Below, piece after piece: positions 11,031 through 20,800 of a stretch of 64,000 nt of DNA (position 1 is the stretch's first letter; the number at the start of each line of letters is the position of its first letter). A program made the translations under genes and the position numbers. The notes beneath the pieces are model-generated. The model saw nothing but the letters and a program-made list of their open reading frames with translations, was not told the DNA's origin and made no database searches. The stretch is from Pelodera strongyloides (Eukaryota; Nematoda; Chromadorea; Rhabditida; Rhabditidae), in contig JAANDG010000180.1 of the NCBI GenBank assembly GCA_036852015.1, forward strand, positions 180,782 to 244,781, given 5' to 3'.

Positions 11031-11584
11031 AACGAAACTCAAGAGTTGCGCGCGGCAACAGTTTGGGGGTGTTTCCCGCAAAAGAATTTGATGCGCGCCG
11101 CAAAAGTTTTTCCACCGACTCTGGTTGCCGTTTTGGTGCGGGAAACACCCCCAAACTGTTGCGGGAAACACCCCCAAACCGTTGCCGAAAAGGTGCGGAA
11201 AAGGTGCGGGAAAAGTAGCAACTGCAAAAAGAAAGCAGCGTGTTGGATTCGAACCTAACACTCTTGTTAGGTACTTTCTCTAAACAGCGCCTTAGACCAC
11301 TCGGCCACACAACACATCTGAGACCAGTGCTTGCGGAAAAATATTAGTACAAGAACTTAACTTACGGCAGATCCTCCGAGCGCTTTCAAAAACGTTGCCG
11401 AAAAGGTGCGGAAATGGTGCGGGGCGCAAGTTGCGCCCCGCACCATTTCCGCACCTTTTCCGCACCTTTTCGGGAAACACTTTGCGCGCCATTTCTATTC
11501 CGCGCGCATTTTGTTTCCCATTCCTTTGCGGCGCGCATTTTGTTTCCCGAAATGTTGCGGCGCGCAACTCATCGGCTCTCAGTG
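11031..11584 (-). mobile_element. tRNA-Leu-like element between two GC-rich fold-backs, copy A
   Basis: About 554 bp. The first arm (11031-11215) folds through GTTTGGGGGTGTTTCCCGC and its complement. A tRNA-Leu-like segment follows on the minus strand (11234-11317). The second arm (11395-11584) folds through runs of GGTGCGGAAATGGTGCGG. A second copy lies at 38325-38854 in the opposite orientation with the same order of parts and the same outer ends (AACGAAACTCAAGAGTTGCG and GATGAGTTGCGCGCC or their complements). This is a defined repeated element rather than chance sequence. No protein is encoded; short Ala/Arg-rich frames are by-products. Confidence 0.8.
11234..11317 (-). tRNA. tRNA-Leu-like sequence, probably a pseudogene or SINE-type head
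   Basis: On the minus strand it has a good A box (TGGCCGAGTGG), a perfect B box (GGTTCGAATCC) and a Leu-type long variable region. The anticodon position reads GAG. The acceptor strands do not pair, the T stem has mismatches and the base before the anticodon is A instead of U. A functional tRNA is therefore unlikely, although Pol III promotion could survive. Confidence 0.45.
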
Positions 11585-11822
11585 ATAGTTTTTAATGAAG
11601 GATACACATTAATACTTCTTACTATATTTGAGCTTAATCTAGCCAATTCAATGAAAGTCGATCTTTGATTAACAATAAAAATAGAAGAATGACATTTATA
11701 GTTGCCTTTGTCTGAAACATTCAACCTTTCTACAAAAACTAGATTCAAGCAGATTAAACCTTTTTGTGTTACGTTATGATACATCACGTGTACCTGACTT
11801 ATTGTTAGTAAAACTCTGGGAA

Positions 11823-12035
11823 AGTACGATAGGTCTGGTGCGCGGCGGAAAAAACCTCTCCCAGTCTTCGCCAGACTGTCGCCAAGTTTTCCCGGCGAAA
11901 AGACGGCGCACTGACCGGACTAAAATGCGAAAATCGATGCAGAAACACATAAAAAGGGCGCGCAGCGCTTTCGCCCAATCTGCGCCTGGTTTTCGCGAAA
12001 GGGTAGTCAGTGCACTGGCCGGACCACTGGTTGTA
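11823..12035. repeat. GCGC-rich island
   Basis: A GC-rich patch in AT-rich surroundings with repeated GGCG, GCGCAC and CGAAAA words and partial inverted symmetry (GCACTGACCGGAC near the middle, GCACTGGCCGGACC at the end). Similar islands occur at 21545-21720, 25588-25800, 26215-26400, 34320-34470, 35955-36200, 47890-48310, 61130-61330 and 62975-63250. Confidence 0.5.
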
Positions 12036-13168
12036 TGAAACATTTCATTACTACTTGTTTTGATATATTTTATTTGATTTTATTATATGTCGTGTACCAG
12101 TTTGAAAAAACCCACTCTCATCTAGAATGCGCTTTCTAACTCTTTTGCTGTCTGATTCTCTTCCCTCAAATGTGTCTCGGCTGGCCATGTAATCACTTCT
12201 ATTCAATTCATTTTTACTCCAGTAATCTCACCCATTTTGACATGCGGAGACCAGTCCAGAGTCCAGACGAAGACGAAGAAAGACCTTGTGCTTTTTTCAA
12301 GAGCACAAGTCTTTCCCCATTAGCACAAGCCCATTTTTATGCGAGTTTGATGTTCCCAGTTTGATAAAAGCTATAGAATACGGTCCTGAAAGTATAGTAC
12401 AACGGCCATGTACCTTGTTTCAAGACGGAACCTGGCGTTTTATGAAAAACCTTTTCAAAAGATTTTCCCCGTACGTCTCATATGATAAATATAGTGTTTT
12501 GTTAACGTGTTTTTTAAAGTTCAAAGTGTGAAATAACCCGTTTTCTGGATGAGTAAAAGTGCGAAATGTTTAATGTGAAATGTAGCCTAAAGCGGATGTT
12601 TACTATGGAAATTGTACTACTTGGGGCAGACAGCTACAAGGAAATATGCAAGTACTAGTTGTACTAGATATGTTTTACCAGAAACACTTATGTTTCAAAA
12701 TTTTCCTTGCCATGTATTTCTTTCTTTTCGAATATTTTCATCAACGGCCATGTGAATTGTTCACCGTCAAGCTCTTCCATCATACATACATACATTTAGT
12801 TGTAAGATATGAACTAGATTTTAACTTTCCCTTTGTTCAGAAAACGGAACTGAAAACTATGATTTATTGTCAGACATTTGTTATTTCCCTTTATCGATGT
12901 TCAACACCGCTAAATTAAATTGTTCAGCGTTACGCGATTCCCAACCACGATAGGTTCTTTTATACGTAGAAAGAAACATTTCTCTGTCTGATTTAAATCC
13001 TTTAATTTTCTTCCGCTCAATTAAAGCAAAGGACTCTATAATCGTATTGCAATCTAAAAGATCTACTTTCAATTTTATTTGTTTTCCTTTTTTATTTCAC
13101 TGAACAACGTTCTTCAAAGATTAAATGTATCCAATGCTTGACACAACTCAAGCAACTCTTTGACGATA
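12036..13168. other. No gene recognised
   Basis: Short frames only. A small inverted match, AAGACCTTGTGCTTTTTT facing AGCACAAGTCTTT near 12279-12315, is the only structure seen. Confidence 0.45.
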
Positions 13169-13328
13169 TTTAAAGCGGAATACCGGCCGGTTTTTGAAAC
13201 ACGTCGTGTGCACCAGCATACTTATGCATCATGCAAATGAACATAAATTAGAATGAAAAAATCGAGCTAGATTCAATTCTGCTGTCAACGATGCGTTTCA
13301 AAAAAAAACGGCTGGTATTGCTTTAAAG
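13169..13328. mobile_element. GGCCGG-type TTAA MITE
   Basis: Left end TTTAAAGCGGAATACCGGCC; right end GGCTGGTATTGCTTTAAAG, slightly eroded. Inner TTTTTGAAACACGTCG faces GATGCGTTTCAAAAA. Confidence 0.8.
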
Positions 13329-14215
13329 AATGAGAGTTTGCAACAAAAATATTCATTAACACTAACGCGTATTAAAAGAATTCAAAAGATTTCAGTCCAT
13401 TTGCTTGAATTGAAATACCGTCGAGAGCGGATGGCTCACTACATTGAAGAAAGTTGTGGCGTGAAAATGGCACAGTTTTCGCGCGCAGCATGCCGCTTCA
13501 ATAAGGTGTTCCACACTTGCAAGCCATAACGTAGCCGCTTGCGGGCCAACTTTTGTATACTCCAACCTACAACCTGAGACTATTGACTGCGTTCAAAAAT
13601 CACCCAGAAGATAACTATTTTCATATTTAAATCCTACTGCTGATTTAGAAAATCACGTATGAAATTAGCCGTATAATAAAATCAAAATATGAGGATTGCG
13701 GAAAATTTTATAAAGTTACCTTTGCACTTTTCTCTGAGTTCTCTCAGTTACCCTCACTATCTCGCGCATTCAAATCTAATTGCGAATTCAGCGTCAACTT
13801 TGTAATGAAATATTGATGACATGTCCTAATCTTGCCAAATTAGTTTATTCAGAGCAAATTGAAACATACGCGCGTTGGGCACATTTTACGACATAAAAAG
13901 AGCTAAAAATGAAGGCTATATGAATATGACGCTAATATTTAGTTCACTAACATTTAGAATTTTTGAGTTGGAGGAACTAGTTAGTTGGTATGAGGGTCAG
14001 TAAATACGGAATAAACAACCATTTTATATAAATATGAACTTACGATTCGGAGATTTTCATAAAATCATCGCATGCAACTTTTGAATAGTTAGAGATTTAA
14101 TTAGATACAGTTGATTTTAATTTAACAAAGTTCTTATGACATTTTCGCATGCAAGCTTAGCGTAAAGTAAGGCAATTTTTGAAATTAACAGTGTTTTGGT
14201 TTTGTAGCTTTTTTC
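13329..14215. other. No gene recognised
   Basis: AT-rich intergenic sequence upstream of the receptor gene. No convincing exon or RNA. Confidence 0.45.
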
Positions 14216-14389
14216 CTTTAAAGCGAAATGCTAGCCTCTTTGGAAAATTTGCATATGATAAGCACATCCTATGTATCCTATGCTAATTTTGTACGATTGC
14301 CGTGGACGATCGTACAAACTTAGCATAGGATACATAGGATTTGCTTATCATATGCAAATTTTCCAAAGGGGCTAGCATTTCGCTTTAAA
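14216..14389. mobile_element. Hairpin TTAA MITE (GCTAGC type)
   Basis: An almost perfect palindrome of about 170 bp. TTTAAAGCGAAATGCTAGCC at the left faces GGGGCTAGCATTTCGCTTTA at the right, with GGAAAATTTGCATATGATAA in the stem and a loop at GCCGTGGACGATC. Related copies: 34929-35090 and 62585-62690. Confidence 0.9.
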
Positions 14390-14735
14390 TGTTGCTATAT
14401 GCGCGTAGAAGTCAAATTGATACGCGATGTGACAAGTCAGACAAGTGTTATGTTATGTTGTGCTATGCCTCTTCGTTGATTGGCCAATTATTTTGTAGCG
14501 TTCTGAAGACAATTACATACTCCGAGAATGTATTTACATGCTATTAGCTATTATAGCAGAAAACGCGCAACTTATTATATGTCCTTATTCATTGTTTTTG
14601 TGATATTATTTATATTTAAATATTTATTATGTGTTATCAGCCTCACCATGAGGAACATGTGTTCCATTCGTCCATTGCCAGTATATGTAGTTGTGGGGTG
14701 CTATTCTTCCAATAAAACATATTCTTTTACCACTA

Positions 14736-14754
14736 ACAATTTATTTTTTTTCAG
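14736..14754 (+). promoter_or_regulatory. Candidate trans-splice or 5' UTR acceptor of the SPR-like receptor gene
   Basis: A TTTATTTTTTTTCAG tract ends at 14754, 94 bp before the chosen ATG. An in-frame TGA lies at 14801, so translation does not begin upstream of it. In nematodes such a site can receive a spliced leader; no proof here. Confidence 0.4.
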
Positions 14755-14848
14755 ATCGAGGTCTCTGCTTCTCTAATCACTGATGTAATATCTCTTCACC
14801 TGACTGTCTGCGTCTCCTATCCCCCCGTGCTCTCTCTGCCACCGTCTG

Positions 14849-17800
14849 ATGCACCTGACCACTCTCGACGGAGAGGACGATCTACGAATCCATAATATAT
14901 CCATTTTACCATCCGACCAATGCGCGACTGAGGATCAGAGGGTGAGAAAACCTTTATAGTCCTTCAAAATCGCGCAATCGCGACACCGTGGCTCAATTTC
15001 AATCGGTCAATATCGCTTTATGCAAAGCAGGCACTTTAAGATAATAAAGTATGATCCGAACTTTACTTCACTTTAAGAATACTTTAAGCAGCAGGATATG
15101 GTCCGAAATTATCGGCACCCATATTGTTGATGAACCATGAAGTGGTGAAAATAGTCTGAAGAAAGGACAAACTATTTGGTACTGTAGCGGAGTTCCGCTT
15201 GCGTGCCGGCACTTTCCAGCGCCGCTTGCGCATCATATCCTTACGTTGAATTCCTGATGTATGCTTTCTGACCATATCTTATTATTCTAAGAATTCTTTA
15301 AAATAAGTGTTTGATTGTTGCAGGCTGCCAAGTGTTGTTGCGGTACGGGTTTCTTCTTCGACTTTCCCACTAAAAGATGCGAAGTGTCCGCCAATGTCGG
15401 CTTCATGTTCGGAAGATTGAACAACGGATGGAGTCATATGGTAAGTTGCAGATTTTCGTTTTAATAAAATGGGGGATTCTTCTCTCTTATTAGCAGAGCA
15501 TCCTTTCCAACAGTCGAAGATAGGTTAAATGGTTAGAAAACTATTAACTCATTATCCTGGTATGTTTTTTTTGGCGGGTGTCAGAACTACAGTTCGGCGC
15601 GCTTGCTGATCTTTCATTCACGAGATCAAATTGGCAAGCGTTCGTGGTGTAATGGTTAGCATGGATGCCTTCCAAGCATTCGACGGGGGTTCGATTCCCC
15701 CCGAACGCATACGTTTTTCATTTTTTTCATTTACATCTCTCAAATCCCCAGTTTATGTATTTGCTTTGTGAGAAAAGGGTGGAATACCTATTTATATTTG
15801 AGACTCATGACCGAATAGCTCACGCGGTTCAATCGCCACACAGACCACTGGACCTCACCAGTGCAGATAATTGGTGCTATGGCTATGGGCATCGATTTTT
15901 TTGTATTTGTATATCTGTGCAATTGTCTGGCTATAATAGGTCACAAGGTGCAAACAATATTTATCCTACACAATTATTTTAGGTTGTCTACGGTCTTGCC
16001 TATCCAATGCTTCTGCTAGCTTTAATCGCTCCCCTCTGTGCCGTGATGCTCGGTATGGGCAAGAGAGAGAAGAGAGAGGGAGACAGACGATTTGTGAGTT
16101 TTTCCTTACTTTTTATACTTTCTTAATATTTTCTTTTCTTTCTTTACACAATAACGTAGTTACCTGCGTGAAAACCAGACACTTCTTAAATAGTGTGCGC
16201 AACTTCCAAACCTTATTCGCGGCGTCAGCGCCGCACACAACACTGCGAGCGGTCTTATGCGACTAATTTTCTCTTGCGTAGCCTACAATGTTTCGTGTGG
16301 AATTAATGATAATCTAACTGCAACTTGTGTAACAGTTCCGTCCTCGAGTAACCTATCGTGGCATTTCCTACGTGAGTTTTTATCCAAAGCATCCCCAACT
16401 TACTAGATTTGTGTTCGTAACAGAGAATGAAATATGTGTAGAAAAATGTCGTAAACGATATTTCAACAATAAATTGGTAACCCGGTATATGTGATTACTT
16501 GTTCGGAACGCTGTCCTTGTCATACGTTCAATACTCACAATATATGCGGAATTATGAATTTTCCTTGGCAGCTACTTTGGCCAAATTCCGTATGAAAACT
16601 TGGCCAAGTTGCAACTTTCCGAAGTTTGCTGGCTTGGAAGCTATGCCCAGACGTCAACAATTTTATAAGATTCCCTTCAAGCTTACGACCCAATGTCCTA
16701 CTGTATGTATGTGCATATTTTTTATGTGACTACAGTAGCCTTTTCATGAAGACAGTAATATTTAATCTCCGTTTTCCAGCCAAACCCCCTCTATCAAATG
16801 ATATGGCTTCTCACTTTCTGTGGTTGGGTCAGCGTACTCTCGCCACTGCCGTTTACTGTATGGTATTACATTATTGGAGATGGGACAAGGTGATTTATTC
16901 TAATCTATATTATGGAGGGAAGAGTGCGGGAAACATTTCGACTTTTTAGAATTTAGATTTTAGGCGAATTTATTAAAGCGAAATATCGGTCGGATTTTGA
17001 AACGCATTGCGGAAAACTGAATTCTTGCTAATTTGCTCGAATTCAGCTCGATTTTTTTATTCTATTTGATGTTCATTTGCATATGCTGTATAAGGATGCT
17101 GATGTAGTCGATGCGTTTCAAAAACCGGCCGGTATTTCGCTGCAAAGCCTTCTCAGATTTGGCGTTTTGTCTTTTACAAGCAATCTAGCTAATTGTAAGG
17201 TATGCATAGTTAGGTAACTTACCTTATCTTATCTGAGACATTTCAGCGTAAGGCTGTCTTTGTTCATTTATAAAATACGGTATTAATCCCATTTTTATCA
17301 ATCGTTAATTCCTTCAGATCTCTAAACCAGTCAGTCGTGATGTGTCACTTATTTCGTACAACAATGGAAGTTGTTCCGCATTCAATGGACACAATGATGA
17401 CGTTGTTTTCGGTGATGCTGGCCGGAGCCAGGTGAGTTCGTTTTATTTAAACCGAAATACCGGCCGGTTTATGAAACACATCGAATAGAGCAGCGACCTT
17501 CTGCAGCGTATGCAACTGAACATAAATTACAATAAAATCGAGCTAAAACGAGGAAATTAGCATAAATACGTAAGAATTCAGTTGCCCACGATGCGCTTCA
17601 AAAACCGGCCGGTCTTTCGCTTTAAGGGTCGGGTCAGCTTGAAGCTTTTTAGAGAAAGAAGCGGAATTGTCAGTATTCTGAAAACAGCATACAGTAAAAC
17701 TTACCCAAAACTTATCCCGCCTCCTGGAGGAATTAGCACCTTCACACATAATTCAGTTTTACTTGAAAAAAGTTGGTGGCTTACTTATGTTTTCATCGCA

Positions 17801-20800
17801 TAAGCTACGCTGCGACACGACTCACAAGACACAACTGAGCGATTGTGACTGTTTGATACCGTAGTCTCTCGGGAGTGCCTGCCTGTTAATGAGATTCTCA
17901 AATCAAAACCATTTAGAAATAACAAGATTATGTTTAAGATTTCTCACTCAATACCATCGAAACACGCTCAAGTTGCGAACAGTCGAACGTTTTTCGCGGG
18001 CCATCTGGACCATAATATTCGTTTGTGTCGGCCTAGGAATTGTACGATTTTTCGAACACGACGCAGCAGTTTATCAGTTTTGCATGGGTTTGTTATATTT
18101 TTTTTTCACTAAATTTAACTGAACCCAGGAAATTTAGAAAAGCCTAAGCCTAAGTGCACATCGCCCCCAATAATAAAAATTCCCATTGCACGCAAATTTT
18201 TAATTTTTTAATGAGTTTTTGTCAAATCTAATAGTAAATTCTTATTAGAATATACTAGATTCCAACGAAAGGTAAAGATTAAATATTGTTGTAGATAAAT
18301 ATGTTATCGTATGGTGCTAACAATTTTTATATGATTTTACATGCTATATTCAGTATTGAAACCGAGTATCATACAGTAATTTCTTGTCGAACTTCAGATA
18401 CAGAACCGTACCCTCAGTGGGCAACAAGGTGTATGGTCCGGGACGGAGCACTGATGAATTTAGTAAATCGATCTTTTTGGAAGGTTTGCTAATTATATAT
18501 ATGAATTTTCTGTCCTTGTCGTTATTCTAGTATAATATTATTCAACCGCCCAAAGGAAATTTATTCCGATTCAGCTCTAACTGACTGAGTGAGTAGTTTT
18601 ATGCCCCTATGTGTTCGCGTTTTTCAAAATCCTTGTTATGTAAATTAGGAAGCATGTGCTGTATGTTGTTAGAAAAGTCGGTCAACAAAAATCATCCAAC
18701 TTGTAGTGATAGTCATCTTTAGTTGCTAGATGAATCTTAAATTAGTTCGTCATACGTTTCACGATAAGTTCAAGGAGCGTAGCTTATCGTGTTCCATGGT
18801 GTTGCGTATCCGAAGTTATATAAATAAAAAGAACTGCGAAACTACTACAAACCTCTGCTTTGCGTTCTATTATAAACTTTTTTCTCGAAGGAAATAAGCG
18901 ATATTATTTTAATTATTCAGATCTAAGAAGCAGAGTATTTTGGTGCGAAAAGTTAATATCGAACCATAAATTGCAGGTGGCTCTTCCGCTTGCTGATTTT
19001 GTCGTACAATTTCTGGTGCCTGGATTGTTATTGGCGCTTCTCCATATTGGATTTATAAGGGAACCGGTTATTGATATGGGAGCATTGACAAGACAGTAAG
19101 TCGATTTAGTTATTATTTTGGACTTCATCAAATAGTTAGGATTCTTGCATTTGAATTTAGATATGAAGGCTGACATAAAGAAAATGATTACTTATTCTGA
19201 CAAACAAATGACATTAATTCCAACCTTTTTCAAAAGTTAAAGTGAAATACCGGCCGGTTTTTGAAACGCATTGCGTACACCCGCTTTCTTATGCAGCATA
19301 TGCAAACGAGCAAAAATTAGAATAAAAACTAGACCCCAATTAGACCCCACGTTGCATAAATGCATAGGAATGCAAGTACTTTAGATGCGTTTCAAAAACC
19401 GGCCGGTATTTCGCTTTAAAGTTGTAAACAGTACCTGCATTCGCCATTTTATGTGACTAGGCACTGTCGGAAATAAGACACTAATTCGCATAGACTTGAG
19501 CGATTTTCCCTGCCATGTGATTTTGAGCACGCGTCGTATCGTAAATTGTTTCCCCTTGATTTTTATTTATTTTTTGAATACACCAACAGACAGTGACTCA
19601 ACACTATAACTTGTTTCTGGTTGTATTTTTGTTTACACACAACGTTATGTACTGTATCACACACAAAATAACAAATAAGTCCGTGAAATTTTATTTCACA
19701 AATTGTTTCTTATTTTAACACTTTGTCTTATTCTTACAGTTGGTATCATATCCTGTTCGTGTCCTTGTTCCTTAATTACTCTCATTAATATTAGAAACGT
19801 TAATGAGGATAGTAACCCATTTACGTAAGAAAAGATTTCACTGCTATGAGATACCACCGTTCGCGTTTTTGTTCATATTTCTCACGACACTATTTAACGG
19901 GACATTCTACGCGAACCTACCAACATTCGAGTTCGGACGGCCCATCCCTTTAAACTTGAAGAATCACACGTTTCATTCGTAACGTCGTTTAGTACTAATG
20001 TGATATGTTTATGACACCGCAAATGCAATGAAAAGAACAAGAACTTGATGCTTTTAGTGGAACGCTTTTTTTTCAGTTTTTCTTTTCGAGAAGTGTGTAA
20101 CAATTGTACTATTACGAATGGGGGAACGGCATTCGAGCATGGTACTAAAGCGCGACTATACGTTTGGCTGTCACATGGTTCGAGCAGATTATTGCTAATT
20201 TAACACTTGGATAACATATTCTCTTACACAATTGTATAATATATATTTATATAGATCATTTCGGATTTTACAAAAACCATATATATATTGTCCGTGGAGC
20301 ATCCGTCTTTTTTACAATGGCCAATAAAAAATGTTTTGCGAAAAATTTAGCACATTTCTCATGACTAATATTATTCTGCAACAATAGGTTGATTTGACCT
20401 GGTAGTCGCACTACCATTGAAGACGCAATAATACTTGTCACCATGAATTGATGCATTTTTTATTTACGCAATTTTTATGAGCGAGAGTCAAAATACCTAT
20501 TTTCCTGAAGTGTATTTGTATGTTCACATTTACACAGATGACCTCCCTCTATTTGTTTTACAATGTTTTGACGGTCATATTTTACAAGTCAGCAGTTTTT
20601 TCAATTGATAAGACTTCACTGGGTAGGACTGAGTTCATTTTTTTATTATGAGTCTGATCTTTTCTTTAAAGGGACGCAGTCACTACAAAATCCTCATTTT
20701 ACTTCGAGTTTACTTGTATTTATTAAAGAATAGAGAAAAATACTTTACCAAATCCGAGTAGTTTGACTCCTAACTCAGTGAGTGAACGACTATAAAATTA

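Noticed and set aside
11234..11317. Functional tRNA-Leu gene
   Set aside because: Acceptor strands do not pair and the anticodon arm is poor, though the Pol III boxes are intact.
10878..11567. Overlapping Arg/Ala-rich frames on both strands
   Set aside because: They lie inside the tRNA-Leu-like fold-back element, and inverted copies give mirror frames.
18301..18492. Plus-strand ORF starting at 18301 as a separate gene
   Set aside because: Its second half is exon 8 of the receptor gene. Its first half precedes a valid acceptor at 18376 and does not fit in phase.
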